This document shows, one piece after another, positions 15,961 through 24,061 of a stretch of DNA of 48,689 bases. Source of the stretch: Peribacillus deserti. Lineage in GTDB: Bacteria; Bacillota; Bacilli; Bacillales; DSM-1321. The position numbers and the translations under genes were made by a program. Location of the stretch: NCBI RefSeq assembly GCF_016909175.1, contig NZ_JAFBFI010000021.1, forward strand, positions 1 through 48,689, given 5' to 3'. A model generated the notes under the pieces. That model had not been told where the DNA came from. It made no database searches and saw nothing but the letters and a program-made list of their open reading frames with translations. How positions within the stretch are numbered: position 1 is the stretch's first letter; the number at the start of each line of letters is the position of its first letter.

Positions 15961-15998
15961 CTCTGTGGTGAATCGCTGGTTTTGCGATTCATGAGAGG

Positions 15999-16045
15999 CT
16001 AACGGGTGCATTAGTTTAGGAATGTAGTAGCTGTTTAAGTAGCGT
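15999..16045 (+). repeat. Composite repeat, target of the IS110 element
   Basis: CTAACGGGTGCATTAGTTTA directly abuts the IS110 left end. A decayed hairpin (GTAGCTGTTTAAGTAGC) follows. On the other side of the element the flank ends GGCTTTACTTCACT, also repeat-like. Confidence 0.75.
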
Positions 16046-16100
16046 TTTAAATAATTAATTCATTAGCAACACTCCACCAACAAATGGAAAAAAGAACACC

Positions 16101-16122
16101 AAAGGATCGCGACTGCGGTCTT
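16101..16122 (+). terminator. Rho-independent terminator
   Basis: AAAGGATCGC-GACT-GCGGTCTTT with T-run; stem closely related to the one at 10405. Confidence 0.65.
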
Positions 16123-16192
16123 TTTTATTTTGCGATTAATAAGGAATTAAATGGTAGTATGGGTATGTAAATAAACATAGAGGAGTTGTTGT

Positions 16193-16522
16193 ATGTACAA
16201 AAGGGCAATTTACGGGCTATTATCAGCTTTTCTTGCCTTTGGGCTAGCTTTTACTTCCTGTAATAGTGAAACAAAAACAAAGCATACTGAAGAAGTTGGA
16301 ACTAAGAAGTCCTCTACCACTAAATACAATCATCCCAAAAGCAATTTAACCAGAGAGATACCTGATTATTTTAATATGTCTGTAATGAGAAATATCAATT
16401 GGGAAGAAAGCCCAACATTTACTTATAAAGCTTTGAAATTACGCGGGGAAGAATACAAAATCGGCATACTTTCTAACTTCAATGAAATCTTATACGGTCA
16501 AATCACCGTTAATGTAAACTAA
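16193..16522 (+). CDS. Small lipoprotein of unknown function
   Basis: 109 residues; lipobox FTSC at about residue 23 after a hydrophobic leader (MYKRAIYGLLSAFLAFGLA). A Lys/Thr/Ser-rich linker is followed by about 60 residues with no recognised motif (FTYKALKLRGEEYKIGILSN). ATG 16193 after GAGGAG. Likely attached to the outer leaflet of the membrane. It stands alone next to the IS110 elements. Confidence 0.6.
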   Translation: MYKRAIYGLLSAFLAFGLAFTSCNSETKTKHTEEVGTKKSSTTKYNHPKSNLTREIPDYFNMSVMRNINWEESPTFTYKALKLRGEEYKIGILSNFNEILYGQITVNVN

Positions 16523-16595
16523 TCCAAAATAAAAATAAGTATTACAATGGAACTTTTTAGGTGTAATACTTTAATACCTTATACCTTCTAGAACT

Positions 16596-16870
16596 CCCAT
16601 GAAAATAAAAACTGAAAAAAGCCATACAAAAATAGACCCAGAAAAACCAGTTTTTAAAAAGAGGCTGGGCCTCATAAAAGTTAGATATAAATTGGTGGTA
16701 CAGGGCCCTGAATTCAGGCCCTTCTCGTTGGAGTAAAATAAGTGCAGCTGGAGCAACAACCAGAATTAGGATTAATCTCCCATGAGTGCTACCCATTAAG
16801 GGTGCGACAGTCGGTGGTACACCGTGGTCGTTGGGGTCAGACTAACGGATGGGCTCTAAGGCACCATAGT
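16596..16870 (-). mobile_element. Transposase-less IS110 relic or non-autonomous derivative
   Basis: A right-end start CCCATGAAAATAAAAACTG preceded by AACT is followed, after only about 150 bp, by a bridge-RNA-like segment (16746-16870) nearly identical to the one in the complete element, including the guide ACTAACGGATG at 16841-16851. No transposase coding remains. The outermost 95 bp or so of the left end are also missing, so it is either a deletion relic or a guide-only fragment. A perfect palindrome centred on GAATTC (AGGGCC...GGCCCT) marks the internal junction. Confidence 0.7.
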
Positions 16871-16932
16871 TTGAGTTATACCAAAAATCTGAAATATATA
16901 ATAGAAAATAAATTTCATATAGAGGTGGAATT

Positions 16933-17898
16933 ATGTCTAAGATTGACAATATGTTAGCAATTCTATGGATGCTTCGTTCAGGTGAAAAAATTACTGCAAA
17001 ACAAATTTCAGAAAAGTTAGAGATGAATATAAGGACTGTGTATCGTTATATTGATACAATTTCAACAAGTGGCGTACCTATAATTTCAGAACCAGGACAT
17101 AATGGTGGATACACTTTATTGAACAATTTTATTGAGGCTCCTCTTTTTTTTGATTTTGAGGAGCAAACTTCACTATTTCACGCTGCTGTTTTTGCAGAAG
17201 AAGCCGGATATTATGGAGGTGAAGCACTAAATAGGGCCATTTCAAAACTAAGTAAATACTCAAATCAAGAGCAGGAAACAAAGATAAACCAACATTTAAC
17301 TAGTCTTGAAGTAATAAGTCGATTAAGTTCACTCTCTATGGAACCTTTTTTGAAGGAATTGGAGCAGGCCGTTGCTGACGGGTACTCAGTAAAAATTCTT
17401 TACCATAAAAGTGGCGAAAAGCAATTAAATTATAGATTGGTCGATCCGTACAGAATTATCTATTGGAATAATAAGTGGTATGTGATTGGATTTTGTCATC
17501 TTAGGAATGATATCCGTAGCTTTAGAGTAGATCGAATTGAAAGTCTAATGCTAACCGAAAATAAGTTTAACCGGCCAGAAAATTTTTCAGCACGTGACTT
17601 TTTTATAAAAAGTCTTCTTCCCACTATAGAAAATAAGGAAGGGATTATTTCTTTGGTTATTAATGGGGATAAAAGTGTATTGGCTGATATTTGCCAACAT
17701 TGGTTTTTAGGACATTATTTACAAGAACGGACTTCAAATCAAGCAGTTTTTCTTCTTGAAAAAGATATGATACATACATATGTACCTTATTTACTTTTAC
17801 CGTACAATAAATCTATTAAAGTTATTGAGCCAATAAGTCTTAAGAAAAGACTTATTGAAGTTCTGTCGGAATTAATAAAATTTTATCAAGTAAGATAA
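16933..17898 (+). CDS. WYL-domain transcriptional regulator (HTH_11 + WYL)
   Basis: 321 residues. N-terminal winged helix (residues about 5-60: ITAKQISEKLEMNIRTVYRYIDTI), then a WYL domain at roughly 140-215 (YRLVDPYRIIYWNNKWYVIG and FRVDRIESL), and a WCX-type C-terminus. WYL proteins sense ligands, often nucleotides or nucleic-acid fragments, and repress or activate nearby genes. The only co-directional neighbour is the DJ-1/PfpI gene 70 bp on, behind a strong terminator; B. subtilis-type genomes often pair these two. ATG 16933 after GAGGTGG. Confidence 0.85.
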   Translation: MSKIDNMLAILWMLRSGEKITAKQISEKLEMNIRTVYRYIDTISTSGVPIISEPGHNGGYTLLNNFIEAPLFFDFEEQTSLFHAAVFAEEAGYYGGEALNRAISKLSKYSNQEQETKINQHLTSLEVISRLSSLSMEPFLKELEQAVADGYSVKILYHKSGEKQLNYRLVDPYRIIYWNNKWYVIGFCHLRNDIRSFRVDRIESLMLTENKFNRPENFSARDFFIKSLLPTIENKEGIISLVINGDKSVLADICQHWFLGHYLQERTSNQAVFLLEKDMIHTYVPYLLLPYNKSIKVIEPISLKKRLIEVLSELIKFYQVR

Positions 17899-17932
17899 CT
17901 TCCCTGACGTTAACTGTCAGGGAAGTTATCTT
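17892..17932 (+). terminator. Terminator of the WYL regulator gene
   Basis: 17-bp perfect stem (AAGATAACTTCCCTGAC and its complement) with a 7-base loop, beginning at the stop codon. Confidence 0.85.
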
Positions 17933-17968
17933 ATAATAGATATAAATTGTGATTGGGAGTGTTATTGG

Positions 17969-18601
17969 ATGCAAACAAAAAAAGTTTTTCTATATGTATT
18001 TAATACAATGTCGGACTGGGAATATGGATATTTAATTGCAGAACTAAACTCAGGAAGATATTTCAAAAAAGATTTAGCACCTTTAAAAGTAATTACAGTA
18101 GGAGCTAATAAAGAAATGATTACTACTATGGGAGGACTGAGCATAAAACCAGATATTTCACTTGATGAATGTACTCTTGAGAGTAAAGATCTTTTAATTT
18201 TACCAGGAGGGACTACTTGGAGTGAAGAAATTCATCTACCTATCTTGGAAAGAATTGGCCAAGCTTTAAAGCTTGGCACTATTGTTGCTGCAATTTGTGG
18301 TGCAACTGAGGCCCTTGCGAATATGGGATACTTAGATACTAGAAAGCATACAAGTAATAATTTAGAATACACTAAAATAGTATGTCCTAACTATAAAGGA
18401 GAAAAGTTCTATGAGGTTGGATCTGCGGTATCTGATGCGAATTTAGTTACTGCATCAGGAATAGCTCCTCTGGAATTTGCGATGGAAGTACTGAAAAAAT
18501 TAGATGTATTTGCACCAGATACTTTACATTCATGGTATAACCTAAATAAGACTCATAAACCTGAATACTACTTCCAGTTAATGAATTCAATAAATAGCTG
18601 A
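17969..18601 (+). CDS. DJ-1/PfpI family protein (class I glutamine amidotransferase-like)
   Basis: 210 residues. Nucleophile elbow AAICGATEALA with Cys110 and a following His127 in KHTSNNLEY; LLILPGG at 75-81 is the conserved glycine turn. Members include chaperones, glyoxalases and proteases; YdeA of B. subtilis is the nearest I recall. It may repair or hydrolyse glycated or stress-damaged molecules, but nothing in the sequence decides this. It starts at ATG 17969 with a GGGAG site and ends near a terminator at 18660. Confidence 0.8.
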   Translation: MQTKKVFLYVFNTMSDWEYGYLIAELNSGRYFKKDLAPLKVITVGANKEMITTMGGLSIKPDISLDECTLESKDLLILPGGTTWSEEIHLPILERIGQALKLGTIVAAICGATEALANMGYLDTRKHTSNNLEYTKIVCPNYKGEKFYEVGSAVSDANLVTASGIAPLEFAMEVLKKLDVFAPDTLHSWYNLNKTHKPEYYFQLMNSINS

Positions 18602-18659
18602 GCTAAAAAATCAACTTAGCAGTTTTATATTAGTTCAAATAAAAATAATGAACTAACTG

Positions 18660-18709
18660 AAAAGCTCACTTTCTCTATTTTGTTTTGCAGAGAAGTTGGG
18701 CTTTTTAAT
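18660..18709 (+). terminator. Terminator of the DJ-1/PfpI gene
   Basis: AAAAGCTC-ACTTTCTCT and AGAGAAGTTGGGCTTTTT arms with a T-run. Confidence 0.7.
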
Positions 18710-18792
18710 TTGGAATTTCCCTTATCGTTGTAAATCCGCATTTTCCTGACGCTACCCCTTATTGAAGATACGTGCAACATTCCTGAAAGAAG

Positions 18793-18868
18793 TTTGTGAA
18801 CAAATGCACTTAAACTAATGGGTGCGTTAGTTTAAGATACGCAGCTGCCATTAAGGTGGCTTTTGTTA
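18793..18868 (+). repeat. Composite palindromic repeat
   Basis: TTTGTGAACAAATGCACTTA lead-in, ACTAATGGGTGCGTTAGTTT, AAGATACG, then GCAGCTGCC...GGTGGCTTTTG as hairpin. Confidence 0.8.
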
Positions 18869-19025
18869 TTTCCTAAAAAAGGTATTTATAGAATTACATA
18901 GTATAATATTAAAAAGGGATAATGGCTCTGTACCAGCCCTTCGCGTTATTTTTCTGTCAGTCGCTTGGCCAAAAAAATAATACATTGTTTCAAAAAACTA
19001 ACCATACACAGAGGGAGGTTATATT

Positions 19026-19244
19026 ATGAAACATCACGATATAAAGGATAAGGACCAATATTCAGAACAACATAATAACAATGAACATTTAGAACTCTAC
19101 AATAAAACAATGACTGGAGGAGAATATAATAACGACAGCTTCAATATGAAAAGGAAGCCCAAATTTATCAGATTTATAGGCTATGTAATAATTCTGTTTT
19201 TTATATTGATGCTTATCTTGCCCATATTGAATTTTCTAAGATAA
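19026..19244 (+). CDS. Small C-terminally anchored membrane protein
   Basis: 72 residues: a hydrophilic, His/Asn-rich N-terminus (MKHHDIKDKDQYSEQHNNN) followed by basic KRKPKF and a single C-terminal transmembrane helix (FIGYVIILFFILMLILPIL). Strong AGGGAGG ribosome site before ATG 19026. Not recognised. The layout suggests a tail-anchored peptide with the N-terminus in the cytoplasm. Confidence 0.6.
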   Translation: MKHHDIKDKDQYSEQHNNNEHLELYNKTMTGGEYNNDSFNMKRKPKFIRFIGYVIILFFILMLILPILNFLR

Positions 19245-19369
19245 AATTAAATATGTGAAATCTCATAAGAAATAAAGCCAACAAATAACAATTAAATGCC
19301 TACCCCTGTGACTTTCAGCTGCCTTTGTGTCAGCCTTTTTTATAGCAATAAAGGCGAAAGTTAGTATGG

Positions 19370-19482
19370 ATTGTAGAGTATTGTACTTCAACTAACGGGT
19401 GCGTTAGTTGAAGATCCAGCTACCTTTCTAGGTGGCTTTTTTGATTTGTTGAACTAATGGAGTAGTTTGTTGAAGAAGGACT
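19370..19482 (+). repeat. Full composite palindromic repeat
   Basis: TTGTAGAGTATTGTACTTCA lead-in, perfect ACTAACGGGTGCGTTAGT, AAGATC, hairpin CCAGCTACC...GGTGGC with T6, then GAACTAATGGAGTAGTTTG and GAAGAAGGA. Confidence 0.85.
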
Positions 19483-19534
19483 TTGTTCCTTATAAGAGAA
19501 TATTTTAGGTAATAATTTTTTATGGGGTGTATTT

Positions 19535-20005
19535 ATGCAAATCAGACTGGAGAAAGCAGTAGAAACGGATGCAGAGGCTATCTTTGATATTCAAGTAAAG
19601 GCATTTAATCCGTTATTGAATGTATATAAAGATTACGATACAAATCCTGCTAATGAAACAATTGAAAGAGTGCTGATAAGGATGAATAATCCCGATGGAG
19701 GATTTTATAAAATACTATTCGATGATGTTCTTGTAGGGGCTATTTGTATATTTTGGAGAGAAGAGACGCAATTTTGGATAAGTCCAATGTTTATTTTACC
19801 TGCATATCAAGGGAAGGGTATAGCACAGAAAGCGATACGTTTAATTGAAGGGTTATACCCTCAAGCAACAACTTGGGAATTGAGGACTATTTTACAAGAA
19901 AAACGTAACTGCTATTTGTATGAAAAAATGGGATACAAATTAGAAGACTGGAAACATAGCTTAAATGAAAAGGCTACGCTTGTTCACTATAAAAAAATAT
20001 GTTAA
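19535..20005 (+). CDS. GNAT-family N-acetyltransferase
   Basis: 156 residues. The beta4/alpha3 acetyl-CoA motif is WISPMFILPAYQGKGIAQKA and the C-terminal NCYLYEKMGYKLEDW is the usual motif B. The start MQIRLEKAVETDAEAI is typical of YjgM-like stand-alone acetyltransferases. ATG 19535 with GGGGTG upstream. Substrate unknown. Confidence 0.85.
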   Translation: MQIRLEKAVETDAEAIFDIQVKAFNPLLNVYKDYDTNPANETIERVLIRMNNPDGGFYKILFDDVLVGAICIFWREETQFWISPMFILPAYQGKGIAQKAIRLIEGLYPQATTWELRTILQEKRNCYLYEKMGYKLEDWKHSLNEKATLVHYKKIC

Positions 20006-20013
20006 TGCTTCTT

Positions 20014-20060
20014 CCGGTAACGAGTGCGTTAGTTGATCAAGAATGGCAGTTTAGTTGAAT
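20014..20060 (+). repeat. Composite repeat, palindrome 1 and residue of the rest
   Basis: GGTAACGAGTGCGTTAGTTG, AAGAATGGCAG, TTTAGTTGAATAAA: the hairpin is reduced and palindrome 2 is shortened. It begins 8 bases after the stop of the GNAT gene. Confidence 0.7.
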
Positions 20061-20197
20061 AAATTAAAATGATAAAATTTATCAATCAGATAGAGGTGAA
20101 AATGTGAAATATTGTTGCATCCTTTTTGTATTTTGCTTAGGGATGAGAAATGTAATTAAAGTTTCGCGTATAAATATAGAAATCAGGAGGGGTATCC

Positions 20198-20488
20198 ATG
20201 AAGTATTTATCAATTGGAATTCTGCTTTCAATATTAGGTGTTTTACTATCTTTATTTATATGGGGAATTGATAAGGCTTATTTAATTACTGGAGGTATAG
20301 GAATCTTATTTATTGTAATATCCCTCCTGATTTCAGGTTCGATGGTAAGTGGAGATCGAATGAGAGCTAATTTTGCGACTGAATCGGCTGAAGATAGGCG
20401 TCAACGAACCAGTACTACTACTCGCACAGTTTTAATTGGTTTGCCTAATGTTATTTTGGCGGCGCTACTTTATTTTTTAATCAACTAA
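20198..20488 (+). CDS. DUF5316-family membrane protein
   Basis: 96 residues with three hydrophobic helices (residues about 4-24, 30-48 and 76-95). The loop GSMVSGDRMRANFATES followed by EDRRQR and LIGLPN is the hallmark of DUF5316 proteins of Bacillaceae; function unknown. ATG 20198 after AGGAGGGG. Its stop codon TAA lies inside palindrome 1 of a composite repeat (AACTAACGGG). Confidence 0.75.
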   Translation: MKYLSIGILLSILGVLLSLFIWGIDKAYLITGGIGILFIVISLLISGSMVSGDRMRANFATESAEDRRQRTSTTTRTVLIGLPNVILAALLYFLIN

Positions 20489-20536
20489 CGGGTGCGTTAG
20501 TTCAAGAAGGTGGGCTGCCAAGGCAGTCCTTTTAAG
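20482..20536 (+). repeat. Composite repeat overlapping a stop codon
   Basis: Perfect AACTAACGGGTGCGTTAGTT, CAAGAAGGT and hairpin GGGCTGCCAAGGCAGTCC with TTT. The TAA of the DUF5316 gene is part of the palindrome, so insertion of the repeat may have set the 3' end of the gene. Confidence 0.85.
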
Positions 20537-20589
20537 CGGAATTCCACTTCAACTAAAAGAAGTGTTAAGGGAACAACAAAATATTTATC

Positions 20590-20629
20590 AAAAAAAATAC
20601 TGCCTCATTTCTAATTGAGACAGCATTTT
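20590..20629 (-). terminator. Terminator of the SDR gene
   Basis: Minus strand: AATGCTGTCTC ... GAGGCAGTATT with T8, beginning 11 bases after the stop. Confidence 0.85.
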
Positions 20630-20639
20630 GAGATTCCTT

Positions 20640-21473
20640 TCATTGTTCTGCTGGTTTAAGTGGTCCGTAAAAATAAGCAGCAGTCGCTCCACCGTCAATC
20701 AGGAAATCAGATCCTGTGATGAAAGCTCCCTGCGGCATCATCAGCAGCTCTGCCACATTTGCAACCTCATCAGCTGTTCCTGGTCGTCCGGCAGGGCACA
20801 TGGCAAACATATTTTTATAGAACTCTCCTCTTGGACCATTGAATTCGTCTATAGCCAATGGCGTTACGATAATCCCTGGAGAAATGGAATTGATACGAGC
20901 GTTTTTTTTTCCCCAACGTATAGATTCAAACATTACCCGTTTCTCATTGCACCGTTTCGCCAATTGATAAGCGTGCAACGTGTCCTTGATGTTTTCTAGT
21001 CGAAGGACTTCTAAACTAAGGAGTTCTTCAGTTGGTGTCGTTGCCAACTGTTCGTCAATCTCAGTTCCCAATTGAGGCATTCTATGTCCAGACTGACTGG
21101 AAATTGTTACACCAACGCCTCCAGGAGCTATTACCTTACCTACTTCCTCCAGCAATACTGCCGTTCCATACAAATCCACCTTCAAAATCATTTCAATAGG
21201 TGCCTGACTAGGTGACACGCCCGCTGCATTGATAAGAGCAGTGATTTCACCATATATCTGACCTTCTGCAATCAAATTTAAAATAGATTCTCTGGAAGAA
21301 ATGTCGGTTTCGAAAGGCACGACATCAAATCCGGCTTCATTCATAATTTTCGCACTAGCCCTGGCATTATCTAGGTATTTATCACCAACAATAATTTTCT
21401 TACCAAAGCCGATTCTTCTTGCTATCGCCATGCCGATCTGTCCAGCACCGGTCCAAAGTATAACTTCTCTCAT
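20640..21473 (-). CDS. Short-chain dehydrogenase/reductase
   Basis: 277 residues. Cofactor motif TGAGQIG (8-14), NAAG (82-85), catalytic SSQS (125-128) and Y169-x3-K173 (AYQLAKRCN), then SPGIIVTPLA. All catalytic residues are present, so it should be an active NAD(P)-dependent alcohol or ketone oxidoreductase. Substrate unknown. GGAGG ribosome site before ATG 21473. A MerR-type promoter lies 95 bp upstream (21567-21597), so the gene is probably induced by a MerR/AdhR-like activator encoded elsewhere. Confidence 0.9.
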   Translation of the reverse strand: MREVILWTGAGQIGMAIARRIGFGKKIIVGDKYLDNARASAKIMNEAGFDVVPFETDISSRESILNLIAEGQIYGEITALINAAGVSPSQAPIEMILKVDLYGTAVLLEEVGKVIAPGGVGVTISSQSGHRMPQLGTEIDEQLATTPTEELLSLEVLRLENIKDTLHAYQLAKRCNEKRVMFESIRWGKKNARINSISPGIIVTPLAIDEFNGPRGEFYKNMFAMCPAGRPGTADEVANVAELLMMPQGAFITGSDFLIDGGATAAYFYGPLKPAEQ

Positions 21474-21566
21474 TGGTATATCCTCCTTACATTAACCAAG
21501 GCTCACATCTATTTTTAATGTTTTCAACGGCCCGCTTCTTTAGCTTCTGATGAGCCTCCTATTCTC

Positions 21567-21597
21567 ATACTAACACTTAGAATTAAGTCCAAGTCAA
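21567..21597 (-). promoter_or_regulatory. MerR-type promoter with 19-bp spacer before the SDR gene
   Basis: Minus strand: -35 TTGACT (21592-21597), 19-bp spacer, -10 TAGTAT (21567-21572). The spacer holds an imperfect 20-bp dyad ACTTGGACTTAATTCTAAGT (21575-21594). An over-long spacer filled by a dyad is the signature of MerR-family activated promoters. Confidence 0.65.
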
Positions 21598-21600
21598 CTC

Positions 21601-22016
21601 TTATAAAATTTTGTGAGCTTTAGTTAGTTAAAACTTTTTGTATTTTTAGATGCCAAAAACTTTATAGATCAGAAAAATGGAGTGATTCAAAAAGGGGCTT
21701 TATGTAAACTGTACCGACTGAAGTTACCCTACTCACTTACTACAATATTTTATAGTTCTTCAGTTTTTAACCGTTAAATATACCGTTGATAAGTATAACG
21801 ATGAAAGACTGCAGAAGTGTTGAAGGGAACAACATTCAGCATGGTTGTGACAGGATCACAAGTTTCATATTTTATTAAATTTATAAAAAAGAGAATTATG
21901 AGTTATTACCGTTTGCTGAAAATCATCCCCGGTTATTTATAGTTCAAGCGGTGGGGGACGTCACCGATATGGTGAAACATCACCAAAGGGCTCATTTATA
22001 TTTTTCATCTCGTGGA
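21601..22016. other. 416-bp stretch without a recognisable gene
   Basis: AT-rich DNA upstream of the SDR promoter. A GGTG...GTCACC / GGTGAAACATCACC pair of small stems near 21950-21985 is the only structure seen. No ORF, repeat copy or RNA gene was recognised. Confidence 0.4.
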
Positions 22017-22229
22017 CTATTCTAATAAACAATGCTCATATAGTTTTATCTGTACGTTTAAATCGTTCTTTTCGTTTATAATGTTTTTCAATTGATTTAA
22101 TATCTCGATGTTAGTTTTATCCTTTTCTAATTCCATCACTAGCTCCAATTCTTTTTCCATTAACTTCACTTGAACTGTAAAAACCAGCGTTAATCTTTTT
22201 AAAATTCTTTCTGTTCTTTCTGCATCCAT
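22017..22229 (-). CDS. Small coiled-coil protein, paralogue of 7738-7950
   Basis: 70 residues from ATG 22229 (MDAERTERILKRLTLVF...) with AAAGGCGG six bases upstream; an upstream ATG at 22310 would add 27 residues but lacks support, and the paralogue starts at the equivalent Met. Charged, all-helical, Leu-rich; no domain recognised. The co-conserved start and end (LKRL...LYExxLLE) show these two genes are a family. Confidence 0.55.
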   Translation of the reverse strand: MDAERTERILKRLTLVFTVQVKLMEKELELVMELEKDKTNIEILNQLKNIINEKNDLNVQIKLYEHCLLE

Positions 22230-22442
22230 GTTAAGCCGCCTTTCATAACGCGAGTATTTCGAGCTAAGACATAATACGGTAAGTTTCTCCTCATAAGTTT
22301 TAAGCATCATTGATCACCCGGCTATAGAAAATCTTACATAAGGTACCTATACTATAACAATAATTAAACTCCTGTTATTTATGCCTAAAACTAATTTACA
22401 GGAGAAATACAAAATAGAATAAAATGAGGGAGTGAAGCTACT

Positions 22443-22710
22443 ATGGGAAGAAGCAAACATGGAAAAATTTCAACTATATTGTGTACATTAGGTCTACTTT
22501 TTGTAACTTGTTTCTACTCGATGAAACTGAATGAAGCATTGATATTTTATTTAGGAACCTTACTCTTTTTTGGGGGTGTTTTTTACACTGTTAAGAGTTT
22601 TGTTAGAAAGGGAAAAGGGGTATGGAAGTTTTCTCCCACTCATAGCAGGAGTCTATATTTTAGGTATTTTACTATCCGTTATATCAATTAAGTTTATAGG
22701 GGAGGAATAA
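22443..22710 (+). pseudogene. Small membrane protein gene broken by a +1 frameshift
   Basis: The first frame gives MGRSKHGKISTILCTLGLLF and a second helix. After the GGGAAAAGGGG run near 22610-22620 it turns into unlikely sequence ending at 22691. The +1 frame from that point reads GSFLPLIAGVYILGILLSVI then KFIGEE and stops at 22710, a perfect third helix. One extra A or G in the homopolymer explains both. Ribosome site GGGAGTG. Function unknown. Confidence 0.65.
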
Positions 22711-22811
22711 ATTACTTTAACCAATCAAACTGCTAAAATCATAGGTTAAGCAAGTAAAAGAGCTTTCTTTGTCTATAATATAGCCTTAACACTTACCAGA
22801 CTTACTCTGCG

Positions 22812-22930
22812 TTATCGTTAAAAGTATTTTTAATAAATTTTTCCACATTTACCTCACTCTTTGTGATTTTATCACCATTATTTTCTAAAAGTTGAGAAAC
22901 CCCCTCTTGCAAAAGGAATAAAAATGTAAT
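22812..22930 (-). pseudogene. Possible coding remnant on the minus strand
   Basis: The minus strand reads LLQEGVSQLLENNGDKITKS and continues with VNVEKFIKNTFN to a stop near 22812. It has a helical, protein-like composition but no start codon and no recognised family. Confidence 0.25.
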
Positions 22931-23060
22931 CTATTTTTAATGTTTTTTGGGAGAAAGATGCACGGCACGAAACCAAAACGAAAAAAGGATTAACTGCAAT
23001 GGTTATAGAATGTTAAGAATTGAATCCATCCTTATTTATGCCTTTGGTGAAATAAGTGTT

Positions 23061-23112
23061 ATTACTAAAGGGTGCGTTAATTTAATAGGGTTGTCTGCTG
23101 CGGCAGCCCCTT
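23061..23112 (+). repeat. Composite palindromic repeat
   Basis: ACTAAAGGGTGCGTTAATTT, AATAGGGTT, hairpin GTCTGCTGCGGCAGCCCC. Confidence 0.7.
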
Positions 23113-23212
23113 ATGTCGTTGCACATAGAGAGCAATTCAGTGAAAGAAGATTCCGTATTTTAAAATTGAATTAATAATGTAGCTAACTAAGAAATTTTAT
23201 AGGGAGATTTAT

Positions 23213-23985
23213 ATGGAGTATAAGATTGTTTTTTTCGATGTAGATGGGACTATCACACATCACTCAGATGGCAGCATTCCACATACTACTATACAAGCTA
23301 TAAGAAGGTTAATGAGCAAAGGTATTAAGGTGGTAGCAGCAACAGGGAGACCTTTGTCTATGTGTAAGGAAATACAAGAAATAGGAATAGAAACATTTAT
23401 TACAGCAAATGGTGGTTACGTAAAACACAGGCACGAGGTTATTCATAAAGTACCGATGGATAAAAATATAATTCGAGAAGTCATGGAATTTGCCGAATTT
23501 GAGAATAATGGTTTGTCTTTCTACACTGAAGAATATTGTATGAATGGTGTTATGGAAAATGATATTTTAGAAGCATTGAAAGAAACTTTATCACTGAATG
23601 ACTATCCTGCAATTAATCGTTTTATCCATGAACAAGAGGTATTTTTAATGTGTCTGTTTGCTAAGGACGAAACTGTTAAGAAGTACATTCAGAATTTCCC
23701 TCATTTAACATTTAAGAGATGGCATCCCTATGTATTAAATGTTTTACAGGAGGATGTTTCAAAATCTCTAGCTATCATTAAACGCTAGAGTACTTTGATA
23801 TCAATAAATCACAAGCTATTGCTTTTGGAGATGGCGAAAATGATATTGATATACTGGAACTCGCAGGGCTTGGCATAGCGATGGAGAATGGAAGTGAAAA
23901 ATTGAAACAGGTTGCGGATTTCGTAACGAAAAAATCTAGTGAAGATGGTATTGAATATGCATTAAAAAAGTACGGGGTAATTTAG
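23213..23985 (+). pseudogene. Cof-type HAD phosphatase with a frameshift
   Basis: HAD motif I DVDGT (D9, D11) is followed by ATGRP (motif II region) and a Cof-type C2 cap, then stops at TAG 23788. The -1 frame continues at once with LEYFDINKSQAIAFGDGEND, the motif IV Asp pair, and LAGLGIAMENGSEKLKQVAD to a stop at 23985. The intact protein would be about 257 residues, like YkrA/YitU sugar-phosphate or FMN phosphatases. Loss of one base near ATTAAACGCTAGAG explains the break. As it stands no functional enzyme is made unless the base call is wrong. Confidence 0.85.
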
Positions 23986-24061
23986 TTTAATTAAGACTTA
24001 AGACCAATGTTTTTTGACCAGGATTCACTATAGTTAAGTTTGAGCTGATGAGTTAGAACAC

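Larger units (their letters stand above)
14413..15998 (-). mobile_element. Complete IS110-family insertion sequence
   Basis: A 1586-bp element with the transposase on the minus strand, a right end of about 115 bp (14413-14526) and a 254-bp non-coding left end (15745-15998). Borders are set by comparison: other right ends in this window also begin (A/C)CCATGAAAAT (16596, 48602), and the other left end also stops at ...GG before CTAACGGG (73). CT is present at both junctions (14411-14412 and 15999-16000). As expected for IS110 there are no long terminal inverted repeats; a short CATGAA is found at both ends in inverted orientation. Confidence 0.8.

Noticed and set aside
16557-16796. Two overlapping minus-strand frames
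   Set aside because: They lie in the IS110 relic, cross the non-coding RNA region and have no family match.
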